Shown one piece after another: positions 46,751-54,624 of a DNA stretch of 55,605 bases. The notes beneath the pieces were generated by a model that had not been told where the DNA came from, did no database searches, and saw only the letters and a list, made by a program, of their open reading frames with translations. Origin of the DNA: Patescibacteria group bacterium (GTDB lineage: Bacteria; Patescibacteriota; Microgenomatia; UBA8517); NCBI GenBank assembly GCA_018823885.1, contig JAHJHG010000006.1:74752-130356 (forward strand). Direction: 5' to 3'. Position numbers and translations under genes: made by a program. Within the stretch, counting starts at the first letter, position 1. Each line of letters opens with the position of its first letter.

Positions 46751-47002
46751 ATGCCAAAATATGACGGAACAGGACCCAGAGGAATGGGTCCACGAACAGG
46801 TAGGGGCTTTGGTCCTTGTGGCCTAGGCTTAGGCTGGAGGCAAAGGTTTGGTGGAGAACGAGGAATGGGAAGATATTTTAATTGGAACTGGCCTCAAACA
46901 CCAAAAGATCAACTAGAGGCTCTCGATGATTACAAAAAAGCGTTAGAGGAAGAACTAGAAGATGTTAGTAAAGAAAGAGTAGAATTAAGTAAAGACAAAT
47001 AA
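46751..47002 (+). CDS. DUF5320-like small protein
   Basis: An 83-residue protein with a glycine/arginine-rich N-terminal half (MPKYDGTGPRGMGPRTGRG, a single Cys in FGPCGLG) and a C-terminal coiled coil (DDYKKALEEELEDVSKERVE). This is the DUF5320 pattern, usually found beside DUF134 and Mrp/NifX-like metallo-cluster genes, suggesting a link to metal-cluster handling. It has an AGAGGGTGATAGATT ribosome site. Confidence 0.82.
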   Translation: MPKYDGTGPRGMGPRTGRGFGPCGLGLGWRQRFGGERGMGRYFNWNWPQTPKDQLEALDDYKKALEEELEDVSKERVELSKDK

Positions 47003-47012
47003 ACTAATCATC

Positions 47013-47294
47013 ATGCCTAGACCAAAAAAAATCCGCCGCATGCGGTTCAATCCGAATGTATATTATTTTAAGCCCAGGGGTGTTCCCCTTAGGGCCCTGG
47101 AAGAGGTCGTTTTAGCCCCAGATGAACTTGAAGCACTGAAGTTACATGATGTAGATGGTTTGGATCAGTTGGGCGCGGCAAAAAAGATGAAGATATCCCA
47201 ACCCACTTTTGCACGAATAATTGACGCTACCTATAAGAAGATCGCCGAGGCCTTAATAAAAGGGAAGGCTATCAAACTTGAAGAGAGAAGCTAA
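47013..47294 (+). CDS. DUF134 family predicted DNA-binding protein
   Basis: A 93-residue protein starting MPRPKKIRRMRFNPNVYYFK with the DUF134 words LEEVVLAPDELEALKLHDV and an HTH in LDQLGAAKKMKISQPTFARI. It is 10 bases downstream of the DUF5320 gene. The family is a sigma-70-region-4-like HTH, often associated with nitrogenase-cofactor-like proteins. It probably represses its own operon at the palindromes described upstream. Confidence 0.87.
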   Translation: MPRPKKIRRMRFNPNVYYFKPRGVPLRALEEVVLAPDELEALKLHDVDGLDQLGAAKKMKISQPTFARIIDATYKKIAEALIKGKAIKLEERS

Positions 47295-47349
47295 AAACAA
47301 CTTTTATACATATTTTGTTAAGATTGTTTGTTTTCTAATGTTTTTCTGA

Positions 47350-47355
47350 TATAAT
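47350..47355 (+). promoter_or_regulatory. Extended -10 box of the RRM protein gene
   Basis: TTCTGATATAATG: TGA-TATAAT, predicting a leader of about 74 bases before GTG 47436, unusually long here and a possible RNA-based control region. Confidence 0.6.
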
Positions 47356-47435
47356 GTTTTTCTGTCAGGCGTCTTAATTTTGGTCTCCGAATGGGCTCCA
47401 AAAAAGACTTCTGCTTTTCGAGGGGGTGATAGATA

Positions 47436-47693
47436 GTGAATTCTAAACTTTATGTAGGTAACCTTTCTTATAATGTTACCAGTGATCAATTAGCAACACA
47501 TTTTGGTGAGGCTGGTACCGTGGTTGACTCTGTTGTAATTACAGAACAACATTCCGGACGCTCAAAGGGCTTTGGTTTCGTTGAGATGAGTAGCCCCGAA
47601 GAGGCAAAGAAAGCAATCGAAATGTTTAATGGTAAAGACTTTGAAGGTAGAGATTTGGTCGTAAACGAAGCTCGCCCCAAAGAACCAAGATAG
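47436..47693 (+). CDS. RRM-type RNA-binding protein
   Basis: An 85-residue single RNA-recognition-motif protein: RNP2 is KLYVGNLS, RNP1 is SKGFGFVEM, and the beta-alpha-beta spacing is canonical. Such small RRM proteins in bacteria bind single-stranded RNA and are often cold- or stress-induced. The GTG start has a very strong GAGGGGGTGATAGATA ribosome site behind a long leader. A 7-bp hairpin (47691-47709) surrounds the stop codon. Confidence 0.92.
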   Translation: MNSKLYVGNLSYNVTSDQLATHFGEAGTVVDSVVITEQHSGRSKGFGFVEMSSPEEAKKAIEMFNGKDFEGRDLVVNEARPKEPR

Positions 47694-47822
47694 AGAACAT
47701 GCTTCTCTAGCTTTCCAAGAATAAAGTTACAGCTTTTGTTGTGATATGTTGTTATTGTGTATTTTTTGAAAACCTAGTATTGTTTTTGGTAAAATATATA
47801 ACTAGAAAGTAAATTTTATTAA

Positions 47823-48218
47823 ATGAAACGCTTTTCTTTATTAGTTGGTTTTGTGTCAATCCTAATAATTATTGGGGGGGTATTTATATTCTCTAATGAT
47901 TCTAAGAATGAGACTGAAGCTACTCCCCCTAACTTGCCTGACTCTTATGAGTACTATTGGGGGGAGGGATGCCCCCATTGTGCAAATGTAGAAAAAGTTC
48001 TTGGTACTTGGGACAACAGAGACAAAATACAAATAGACAAAAAAGAAGTCTATAAGAACCAGGAAAACGCAGAATTATTTAAATCAAGAGTTGAATACTG
48101 CGAACTCCCTAACAACCAGGTAGGCATACCATTCCTATTTACTCCTGAAGGAGAATGTGTCGTCGGTGACACACCAATTATTAATCTGCTTGAACAAATA
48201 AAATTTGAGGAAGAGTAG
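47823..48218 (+). CDS. Membrane-anchored thioredoxin-like protein (CPHC)
   Basis: A 131-residue protein with an N-terminal anchor (about residues 5-23) and a short thioredoxin-like domain with the redox motif in YYWGEGCPHCANVEKVL and a cis-Pro-like VGIPFLFTPEGECV. Such proteins reduce or form disulfides outside the cell membrane, perhaps with the many cysteine-bearing surface proteins here. A TGG-TAAAAT box (47790-47795) is upstream with a leader of about 20 bases. It converges on rpoD one base apart. Confidence 0.82.
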   Translation: MKRFSLLVGFVSILIIIGGVFIFSNDSKNETEATPPNLPDSYEYYWGEGCPHCANVEKVLGTWDNRDKIQIDKKEVYKNQENAELFKSRVEYCELPNNQVGIPFLFTPEGECVVGDTPIINLLEQIKFEEE

Positions 48219-48219
48219 A

Positions 48220-49305
48220 TTACTCTAAGTAGTCTTGCAACTTCTTTCTTCGGCTGGGGTGCTTAAGTTTTCTTAAGGCTTTGGCCTCAATTTGTCGAAT
48301 TCTTTCCCTGGTTACCCCAAAAACCTTTCCCACTTCTTCTAGGGTCATTTGCTTGTTTCCCTCTAATCCAAACCTAAGTTTTAATACTCTTGCTTCCCTA
48401 TCTGAAAGGGTATGCAATACTTCATCTAAGTGATCTTTTAGTAATTGTTTTGATGCTTGATCTACAGGAGATAGTTGGCTTTCATCCGGAATAAAGTCGC
48501 CCAGAAAGCTCTCCTTGTCATCCCCCACGGGGGTTTCGAGGGAGGTTACTTCTTGGGCAATTTTAAATATCTCTCTCACTCTGTCTGCGTCAATCTCTAG
48601 CTCTTCACCAATCTCTTCAGGAGTAGGCTCCCTTCCCAACTCTTGCATTAAGCGACGGCTAACCCGATAGAGTTTATTGATAGTTTCGACCATATGAACA
48701 GGAATTCTTATCGTTCTAGCCTGATCGGCAATCGCCCTGGTTATGGCCTGCCTTATCCACCAAGTGGCATAGGTTGAAAATTTGTAGCCTCTTCTCCAAT
48801 CGTATTTTTCAACAGCCCGAATCAAACCCTGATTCCCTTCTTGAATTAGATCAAGTAAGGAAAGTCCTCGCCCAATATATTTTTTGGCAATGGAGACAAC
48901 AAGTCTCAAATTAGACTCCGTTAGTTTGCTTTTAGCTTTCTTTTCGTTCTTTTCGTAACGTTTAGCAAGCTCTATTTCCTCTTCGGCAACAAGAAGTGGA
49001 ACTTTTCCAATTTCTCTTAAATACTGTCTTACTGGATCGGTAGATTGAGAACCTTCCAGTTTCGTCAATATTTCAACCTCGCGTTCTACTTTTTCTTTTT
49101 CCTTCTCATCACTGGTTGTCTCGTCTACGGATACTGACTCAAAAACATCAATATTCTTTGTTAGTAACTGTTCGTATAAATTATCCAGCTCCTCTATTCT
49201 TTTCTCCGCGTCAGGGAAAGCTTCCAGTATTTCCTCTTGGGTTAAAAATCCTTGATTTTTGCCTTTTCTAACTAACTTTTCTATATCTTTTCTTTGTTTT
49301 GCCAT
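48220..49305 (-). CDS. rpoD: Primary sigma factor RpoD (sigma-70)
   Basis: A 361-residue sigma-70 protein. A weakly conserved N-terminal part (region 1.1-like) is followed by region 1.2 ([16 protein letters not shown]), region 2 ([20 protein letters not shown], then [20 protein letters not shown], the -10-binding and melting part) and region 4 with [20 protein letters not shown]. It recognises the TTGACA/TATAAT type promoters described here. It lies 11 bases downstream of dnaG and forms the classic dnaG-rpoD operon. Confidence 0.97.
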   Translation of the reverse strand: MAKQRKDIEKLVRKGKNQGFLTQEEILEAFPDAEKRIEELDNLYEQLLTKNIDVFESVSVDETTSDEKEKEKVEREVEILTKLEGSQSTDPVRQYLREIGKVPLLVAEEEIELAKRYEKNEKKAKSKLTESNLRLVVSIAKKYIGRGLSLLDLIQEGNQGLIRAVEKYDWRRGYKFSTYATWWIRQAITRAIADQARTIRIPVHMVETINKLYRVSRRLMQELGREPTPEEIGEELEIDADRVREIFKIAQEVTSLETPVGDDKESFLGDFIPDESQLSPVDQASKQLLKDHLDEVLHTLSDREARVLKLRFGLEGNKQMTLEEVGKVFGVTRERIRQIEAKALRKLKHPSRRKKLQDYLE

Positions 49306-49316
49306 GTATTTATATA

Positions 49317-51116
49317 TTAAAGGATTATACTCTTACTTTCACTCTCTTCAAGTTGTGTTAGCCTCTCAGAAAGCTCGCCGAATTTTTCCTCAGCTTTTCT
49401 TAATTTAGCTTTCTCACCTTTCTCCTCATACTCGCTAATTTTTTCACCTAGCGCCGAAAGCTCATCTTTTATCTTTAATAAACCAAGCTCCCTTATTACC
49501 ATCTCTTGTTCTTTTTTTAGAACCTGAGGTCTCTCTATTAGGTTTTGAACATCTTCTAAAATCATATCTGCAAACCCTTGGACTAGCTCTTTCGGGAGAC
49601 TTGCCGCAAAGTCAGACGGGTTAAATTCTTTGTTTCCTGCAGAGTATTTCTTGTATTCTTCTGCTATCCTCGTTGTCAATGGTGCGGCAAAGAGTGAAAA
49701 TGTTTTTTTCTCAGAAAGAATTTTAGGATCCGACTGAAAAGCAAGAGCCAGCAATCTTTCTTCTAATAGTTCGCGCCTTGATATTACTTTAGGCTTTGTG
49801 GGAATAGCTATTTTCGGCGTCCCGGTAGCCGCTGCTGTTTTTGTTTTCCTTGTTTGGTCAGCTACAGCATCTCTAGGCACACCCAATTTCCTGGCAACCT
49901 TTTCAATATAGTGAGCTTGAACAATTTCATCCGATATTTCCGCCAAAATAGGACTTATTTCTTTGCTTATCTTAGCCTTACCCGTCCCTGATGTTTCATC
50001 ATACTTTGAAAAAATGAGGTCGACCAAAAAGTCCCATACGCCTTGTGCTTTTTTTAATGCCTTTTTGTACTCTCCTGGAGCTTTTCTAGCCATTTCATCA
50101 GGATCCTTATACTTTCCAAGTCTGGCCACTTTTACCTCTACTCCCTGGTCCTGAGCCAAAGTAATGCTTCGCCTGGCAGCCTTATCTCCTGCAGCATCGG
50201 AATCAAGGGCAAGAATAAATTCATTGCCAAACCTACTAAGTAGTTTTACTTGATCTTCTGTTAAAGCTGTACCTTTGATAGCTACCGTGTTTTTTACTCC
50301 AGACTGCCAAGAAGAAATCATGTCTAGTTCGCCTTCAACCACCACCACTGAGTTTTCTTTCTTGATGTCCCTCCTTGTCGAATTTAACCCATAAAGGACC
50401 TTGCTTTTGTGATAAATCTCTGTCTCAGGAGAATTGATATATTTACCAGCTTCTGTTTTTATTGAAGGAAGGATGCGCCCGGCAAGACCAATGTTGTTCC
50501 CTCGGTGGTCAAGGAGCGGAAAAATTATCCTACCTTTAAATCTATCTATCGCTCCGCCTCCCCTTCGGTAGACAATGCCCGCCTTTTCCAAATCCTGATA
50601 ACTAAATTTTTTCTTATCGATCAAGAATTTTTTTAAAGCAAGAGGGACATTTGGAGAAAAACCAATATTGAATGCTTTTATCGTTTCGAGCTTAAGACCG
50701 CGTTCTTTAATTAAATAATCCAACGCGGGTTTCCCTACTTTGTGATTTAAAAGAATGTAGTTATAAAATTTTGCCGCCAGAGCATTTATTTCAATGAGTT
50801 TCTCTTTCTCTCCCTTGCCTTTAAATTGTCGCTGTATTAGCTTAACGCCGGCTCTATCTGCCAAATACTTTAATGCCTCAGGAAAATCCATTCCTTCGTA
50901 TTTCTGTAAAAAGGAAATAACGTCTCCTGATTCACCACAACCAAAACACTTAAATATCTGAAGTTCGGGAGAAACCATAAAAGAAGGGGTTTTCTCACTA
51001 TGAAATGGACATAATCCTTTATAATTTCTACCTGCTTTTTTAAGTTCAACATGTTCCGAGATTATCGGAACAATATCTGTCTTTGTTTTAACTTCTTCTA
51101 TTTGATCTTGAGGCAT
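49317..51116 (-). CDS. dnaG: DNA primase
   Basis: Synthesises RNA primers at the replication fork. The 599-residue protein has the N-terminal zinc finger [11 protein letters not shown]...CFGCGES, the TOPRIM domain with [17 protein letters not shown] and [15 protein letters not shown], and a C-terminal helicase-binding region after about residue 430. The minus-strand element TGT-TAAAAT ends about 10 bases before the ATG. It heads the dnaG-rpoD operon. Confidence 0.97.
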   Translation of the reverse strand: MPQDQIEEVKTKTDIVPIISEHVELKKAGRNYKGLCPFHSEKTPSFMVSPELQIFKCFGCGESGDVISFLQKYEGMDFPEALKYLADRAGVKLIQRQFKGKGEKEKLIEINALAAKFYNYILLNHKVGKPALDYLIKERGLKLETIKAFNIGFSPNVPLALKKFLIDKKKFSYQDLEKAGIVYRRGGGAIDRFKGRIIFPLLDHRGNNIGLAGRILPSIKTEAGKYINSPETEIYHKSKVLYGLNSTRRDIKKENSVVVVEGELDMISSWQSGVKNTVAIKGTALTEDQVKLLSRFGNEFILALDSDAAGDKAARRSITLAQDQGVEVKVARLGKYKDPDEMARKAPGEYKKALKKAQGVWDFLVDLIFSKYDETSGTGKAKISKEISPILAEISDEIVQAHYIEKVARKLGVPRDAVADQTRKTKTAAATGTPKIAIPTKPKVISRRELLEERLLALAFQSDPKILSEKKTFSLFAAPLTTRIAEEYKKYSAGNKEFNPSDFAASLPKELVQGFADMILEDVQNLIERPQVLKKEQEMVIRELGLLKIKDELSALGEKISEYEEKGEKAKLRKAEEKFGELSERLTQLEESESKSIIL

Positions 51117-51178
51117 CTTGATGCGATTTTAACACAAACCTAAGTTTTCCCGAAGAAAAACCAGAGGCTTAATTTCTG

Positions 51179-51263
51179 CGGTGGGTACAGGATTCGAACC
51201 TGTGTAGGGATTTCTCCCTCTGGTTTTCAAGACCAGCGCGATTGTCCACTCCGCCAACCCACC
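51179..51263 (-). tRNA. tRNA-Ser(UGA)
   Basis: Acceptor GGTGGGT/ACCCACC, long variable arm (GGGAGAAATCCC), anticodon loop CTTGAAA with TGA, T-arm ACAGG/CCTGT, discriminator G as in class II serine tRNAs. CCA not encoded. Confidence 0.93.
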
Positions 51264-51277
51264 AAGTTTTATTAAAC

Positions 51278-51547
51278 CTAAAACGTTTCCATTCGTAAAA
51301 TTGAACTACCGAGTATTTCGTGTACACGCTCTGGCAATTCCGCATGTTCATCAAGAAACTCTTTAGTTCTGCTGCCTAGCCCTTTTTGAACTATCCCTGA
51401 CAATATCACTGCGGCCCGGCATTGATCTAAAGGATTTTCAAGTTCCTCCATGGCCCGAAAGCATAACTCTATAACTTTATCAACTTCATCCCCTGTTAAA
51501 TTCGTTTTTCTCTCTTTTAATCTGTCCATTATCTCTGCCGAACTCAT
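51278..51547 (-). CDS. Small helical hypothetical protein directly following tRNA-Ser(GGA)
   Basis: An 89-residue soluble, helix-rich protein with a single CysArg pair (DQCRAAVILSGIVQKGLGSR). No family is recognised. The ATG is one base after the discriminator of tRNA-Ser(GGA), so no ribosome site can exist between them; 3' processing of the tRNA would release a leaderless mRNA. It ends shortly before tRNA-Ser(UGA), so it sits between two serine tRNAs. Confidence 0.62.
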   Translation of the reverse strand: MSSAEIMDRLKERKTNLTGDEVDKVIELCFRAMEELENPLDQCRAAVILSGIVQKGLGSRTKEFLDEHAELPERVHEILGSSILRMETF

Positions 51548-51548
51548 G

Positions 51549-51635
51549 CGGTGAGGGTGGGATTCGAACCCACGGTAGCCTTACGACTACACACGCTTTC
51601 CAAGCGAGCCCGTTAGACCACTCCGGCACCTCACC
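51549..51635 (-). tRNA. tRNA-Ser(GGA)
   Basis: Acceptor GGTGAGG/CCTCACC, long variable arm (TGTAGTCGTAAGGCTAC), anticodon loop TTGGAAA with GGA, T-arm GTGGG/CCCAC, discriminator G. CCA not encoded; the next gene's ATG begins two bases downstream. Confidence 0.93.
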
Positions 51636-51701
51636 TTAGCTTCAAATAGTAATCAACATTATATCAGACTTAATGGAAAATAGACTTTTGTATGAAGAAT
51701 T

Positions 51702-52190
51702 CTACTGTTCTTTGTTTTTTTCCGCTTTTTCCCATTTCTTTAACTCTTGTCTTGCCTGTTTTAACATCAGCCTCTCTCTTTTTGAACGAAGCTTTCTTAC
51801 TGCTTGGGCATATTCAAACCAACCACTTTCTTCAAACCCTATCACTTTTACCTCTTCCTCTTCTCTTCCTCCTTTTTTTTCTCCTTCTTCCTCTTCTATT
51901 TCCTTTAAGAGCATTATGTAATAAAGATGTCTTTGTGGAACAACTTTGCCATTAATAGTCGCTGAACCTCCTGCACGACCAGCTTCTTCTAAAACCTGTG
52001 TGTTTATACCTCCCTGTTCCATCATTAGTCGCATGGCTGCCCTAGCCGAGGATTCTGCTTTCCTGGCAATAATTTTGGGGATTTCCCACTCATCGCTTTC
52101 GTCAGACTGCCTTGCTAAAAACCAGCGTTTTTTGCCTCTTATCGCCCTATAGACAATGGCACCTGAAATTAATACTAAATCTTTATTCAT
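51702..52190 (-). CDS. Degenerate NUDIX-like protein
   Basis: A 162-residue protein whose N-terminus resembles a Nudix fold (LISGAIVYRAIRGKKRWFLA, DEWEIPK) and whose helix KAESSARAAMRLMMEQGG aligns with the Nudix box. The catalytic glutamates of REUXEE are mostly lost (RLMMEQ). The C-terminal third is a charged coiled coil (EIEEEEGEKKGGREEEE). It may have kept a nucleotide-binding or structural role. TAATAT ends 9 bases before the ATG; tRNA-Ser(CGA) is 24 bases upstream on the same strand. Confidence 0.65.
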   Translation of the reverse strand: MNKDLVLISGAIVYRAIRGKKRWFLARQSDESDEWEIPKIIARKAESSARAAMRLMMEQGGINTQVLEEAGRAGGSATINGKVVPQRHLYYIMLLKEIEEEEGEKKGGREEEEVKVIGFEESGWFEYAQAVRKLRSKRERLMLKQARQELKKWEKAEKNKEQ

Positions 52191-52214
52191 ATATGTTTAT
52201 ATTACCTTTTTTTG

Positions 52215-52299
52215 CGGAGGGTACAGGATTCGAACCTGTGCCTCCCTATGGGAGAATGGTTTTCGAAACCATCGCCTTAGACCACTCGGCCAACCCTCC
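52215..52299 (-). tRNA. tRNA-Ser(CGA)
   Basis: Acceptor GGAGGGT/ACCCTCC, long variable arm (CTCCCATAGGGAG), anticodon loop TTCGAAA with CGA, T-arm ACAGG/CCTGT, discriminator G. CCA not encoded. Confidence 0.93.
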
Positions 52300-52319
52300 T
52301 TATCATATTCATTATTTTG

Positions 52320-52393
52320 TGCACCCGGTGAGAATCGAACTCACAGTCTTCGGCTCCGCAAGCCGACGCTTTATCCTATTAAGCTACGAGTGC
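52320..52393 (-). tRNA. tRNA-Arg(GCG)
   Basis: Acceptor GCACTCG/CGGGTGC, D-stem GCTT/AAGC, anticodon stem TCGGC/GCCGA with loop TTGCGGA, T-arm GTGAG/CTCAC, discriminator A. The anticodon is GCG. Most bacteria read CGU/CGC with ACG (edited to ICG by TadA), so GCG is unusual and would make editing unnecessary. Confidence 0.9.
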
Positions 52394-52396
52394 TTG

Positions 52397-52957
52397 TTAG
52401 ATTCCGGGGATTTTTTTAGAAAACCAGCTGGCTGCTTTATCAAGAGAAGAAGGTGTTGCCTTTTCCTCAGGTAGATATTTCAAAAGACTGGTTTTGAGAT
52501 TCTCTTTCTCATCAGGATTAATGACCAACTCCAGCCTATCCGGTATACCATACTTTTGAACAATCAGTAATTGAGAGTCAAATCTCTTACCAAACCAAAA
52601 CCTAATAAGCCCCTCCCACTCAAATGTTTTTTCGCCAATCTTTATCCCCCTGTTGGTGACTGAATAGCCAATATTTTCCGGCTCAACAGTCGTCATAACA
52701 TAGACCAGAAAAACGATAGAAACAATTAAGATTACTGGCATAAAACCCTCAGCAAAGAAGAGAATTAATCCCACTATTGCCGCCATAGCAATAATTGTTA
52801 CCCAAAATTCCCTATTCATTCTCTTGAATGGTCTTGCCGGAGCAGACCAGCTAAGCAATTCCTTTTCTGGTTCATGCCGCGGTTTTTCCCCAACAGACCC
52901 CTCTGGTTTTTCTTTAAAAGTACTTTTTTCTGATTTTCTTTCGTCTTGAGCAGACAT
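52397..52957 (-). CDS. Membrane protein with a PH-like soluble domain
   Basis: A 186-residue protein. A charged, disordered N-terminus (about 45 residues, KEKPEGSVGEKPRHEPEKEL) is followed by two transmembrane helices (about 50-90) and a soluble C-terminal domain (IGYSVTNRGIKIGEKTFEWE followed by LIRFWFGKRF, a beta-rich PH-like pattern). Function unknown; architecture is common in CPR bacteria. A GG-TATAAT element is about 12 bases upstream of the ATG, so the leader is only about four bases. Confidence 0.75.
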   Translation of the reverse strand: MSAQDERKSEKSTFKEKPEGSVGEKPRHEPEKELLSWSAPARPFKRMNREFWVTIIAMAAIVGLILFFAEGFMPVILIVSIVFLVYVMTTVEPENIGYSVTNRGIKIGEKTFEWEGLIRFWFGKRFDSQLLIVQKYGIPDRLELVINPDEKENLKTSLLKYLPEEKATPSSLDKAASWFSKKIPGI

Positions 52958-53009
52958 TCCAAGTTCACATTATACCTTATTTTAGCTTCCCAGGTAAACC
53001 CAAGTTTGC

Positions 53010-53015
53010 TATAAT
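53010..53015 (+). promoter_or_regulatory. Extended -10 box of tRNA-Ser(GCU)
   Basis: TTTGCTATAATACAAAC: TGC-TATAAT, ending 10 bases before the tRNA 5' end. Confidence 0.6.
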
Positions 53016-53024
53016 ACAAACATT

Positions 53025-53108
53025 GGAGGTGTCGCATAGTTGGTCAATTGCACGGGCTTGCTAAGCCCGAGCCTTCGGGCTACGTGGGTTCGAATCCCAC
53101 CGCCTCCG
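53025..53108 (+). tRNA. tRNA-Ser(GCU), probable integration site
   Basis: Acceptor GGAGGTG/CGCCTCC, anticodon stem around TTGCTAA with GCT, long variable arm (GAGCCTTCGGGCT), T-arm GTGGG/CCCAC, discriminator G. Its antisense forms the last codons of the neighbouring recombinase gene, and an 87-bp inverted repeat begins within its 3' end, both signs of integration into this tRNA gene. Confidence 0.93.
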
Positions 53109-54554
53109 CCAGTTGGGAAATGTCTTTGTTGGCTCGCCCTCTGCGAGGGCTCGCCAGCCGATTTTAAGCGCAAATTGGAATTTTTTATCTTTCAAAATGA
53201 AGTTCGAGCCGATATTTTTTAGAAATGCTCGGATTTCCTGATTGTCGCTTTGCGACAAAAGAATTTTGGCTTGGCTACTGGCTAAAATCATTTCTTTCAT
53301 CGGTTCGAGCCAATTATTTCCTTTTTGTTCAAAATCTCTTATCTTCCCCAAAATGTCCTGCTTTTCGTTAAGCAGTTTTGATTTTTTGGCTTGGTATTCT
53401 TCGGGCTCAATTCCTTTGCCACCGATAAACAAATCAAGCAGGTTTTCAGCTTTGTTTTCAATTTCCACTTTTTGAGTTTGGAGATTTTGAACAAAAACTT
53501 TCGTTTCTTCTCTCACTTGCTCTTTTTCTTTGTCTATTTCGGCAAGCATATTATTTGCCCACTCGTCAGGCAAAGAAACTTTTTGAATAATCCCTTTCAT
53601 CTGTTCAACAAGATTTTCTTCTCGCAGATATTTTTCATTACAAGGTTGCTTTTTCTTGGTACAACGATAATAGTGATGTCCTTTTTGTTTTTCGGCAGTT
53701 ATGAGGCAGTCGCAATTTCCGCATTTCATCAACCCCGAAAAAGCAAATTCGTGTTTTCGCTTGCGTTTCTTTTTACCTCGGTTGCTCATTACTTGTTGAA
53801 CAGAATCAAAAAGTTTCTTGGAAATAATTGGCTCGTGCGTTCCGTCATAGATTTCACCGTTGAAAGAAAATACGCCGTAGTAAATCTGATTTTGAAGCAT
53901 ACGCTGGACACAGGAAACGGAAAGAACATTGCCTTTGTAGCTTCTTAGCCCCGCTTGATCCAAAATTATCGCAACAGCTTTCAAGGTATATTCGCCAGTC
54001 GAATAAAGTTCAAATGCTTTTCTGACAAGCGGTGCTTTTTCGCTATCAACATCAATGCCTCTCGTCTTGTGATTATTCAAATAACCAAGCGGGGCAAAGT
54101 TTGGCCAAATACCTTTTCGCAGTTTTGCCCGATGACCTCGTTTGATATTTTCGCTTAGATTGTCGATGTAATACTTGCTTTGGCCAAAGGCAATGTTCAT
54201 CATGAATTTCCCTTGTGGCGTCGAGTCGAACCAAAATGTGGGGAATTTCAAATCTTTGATTTTTCCTGTATCCAGCAAATAAATGATTTTGCCCCCGTCA
54301 ATTGAATTTCTAGCCAGTCGATCCGGATGCCAAGCCAAAATTCCTTGGGCTTCGCCTTTCTCAATCCGACCGAGCATTTCACCGAAAATTTTTCGGCCAG
54401 GTTCTTTGGCAGTTTTTGCCTCGCTAAGTGAGGCGACGATTTCAAGTTTTTCTTTGGCGGCAAATTCTTTTAATTCGGAAATTTGAGATTCAATGCTCAA
54501 AATCTGTCGTTCTTCGCTATCCGTTGATTTTCGGGTGTAGATAAAATATTTCAT
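53061..54554 (-). CDS. Large serine recombinase (resolvase/invertase family)
   Basis: A 497-residue site-specific recombinase. The N-terminal catalytic domain starts MKYFIYTRKSTDSEERQILS (nucleophile Ser in RKSTDSE) with the conserved RLARNSIDGGKI; the recombinase domain GVFSFNGEIYDGTHEPIISK and a zinc-ribbon CGNCDCLI...HYYRCTKKK follow, then a coiled coil. The last residues RRRWDSNPRSPKARA are the antisense of tRNA-Ser(GCU), so the original C-terminus was altered by integration. Start ATG 54554 has an AAGGAG site. Its 3' end is copied in inverted orientation upstream of the start. Confidence 0.9.
   Translation of the reverse strand: MKYFIYTRKSTDSEERQILSIESQISELKEFAAKEKLEIVASLSEAKTAKEPGRKIFGEMLGRIEKGEAQGILAWHPDRLARNSIDGGKIIYLLDTGKIKDLKFPTFWFDSTPQGKFMMNIAFGQSKYYIDNLSENIKRGHRAKLRKGIWPNFAPLGYLNNHKTRGIDVDSEKAPLVRKAFELYSTGEYTLKAVAIILDQAGLRSYKGNVLSVSCVQRMLQNQIYYGVFSFNGEIYDGTHEPIISKKLFDSVQQVMSNRGKKKRKRKHEFAFSGLMKCGNCDCLITAEKQKGHHYYRCTKKKQPCNEKYLREENLVEQMKGIIQKVSLPDEWANNMLAEIDKEKEQVREETKVFVQNLQTQKVEIENKAENLLDLFIGGKGIEPEEYQAKKSKLLNEKQDILGKIRDFEQKGNNWLEPMKEMILASSQAKILLSQSDNQEIRAFLKNIGSNFILKDKKFQFALKIGWRALAEGEPTKTFPNWRRRWDSNPRSPKARA
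53106..53192 (+). repeat. 87-bp inverted repeat A, left copy
   Basis: Left copy, inside the recombinase 3' end and beginning in the last three bases of tRNA-Ser(GCU). It matches the reverse complement of 54625-54711 at 86 of 87 positions (one A/G difference). Contains the internal hairpin GCCCTC-TGC-GAGGGC. Confidence 0.9.
53193..53220 (+). repeat. 28-bp inverted repeat B, left copy
   Basis: Directly continues the 87-bp repeat within the recombinase gene and matches the reverse complement of 54840-54867 exactly. In the right-hand region the two parts are separated and permuted. Confidence 0.85.
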
Positions 54555-54568
54555 AGTTTCTCCTTAAA

Positions 54569-54605
54569 AATTAAAAATGAAAATTCGGGAAGCCCGCTTT
54601 TGGCC
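54569..54605 (+). repeat. Terminal inverted repeat of a MITE-like segment, left
   Basis: Contains ATTAAAAATGA and GGGAAGCCCGCTTTTGGCC; the right copy (54868-54898) matches except for a 6-base insertion (AAATTC). It starts 14 bases upstream of the recombinase start codon. Confidence 0.75.
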
Positions 54606-54624
54606 AGCCCCGCAGTAGCGGGGC

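Noticed and set aside
47691-47709. Hairpin at the end of the RRM gene as a terminator
   Set aside because: A 7-bp AT-rich stem surrounds the stop codon, but no T-run follows, so I do not call it an intrinsic terminator.
51169-51354. Minus-strand frame across tRNA-Ser(UGA)
   Set aside because: It covers the tRNA itself and contains translations typical of tRNA sequence.
52112-52474. Plus-strand frames over tRNA-Ser(CGA) and tRNA-Arg
   Set aside because: They contain the typical antisense-tRNA translations (for example RIRTCAS) and overlap two tRNAs.
53040-53222. Plus-strand frame of 60 codons overlapping tRNA-Ser and the inverted repeat
   Set aside because: It overlaps a tRNA and the antisense of the recombinase 3' end; the open frame follows from the repeat sequence, with no ribosome site.
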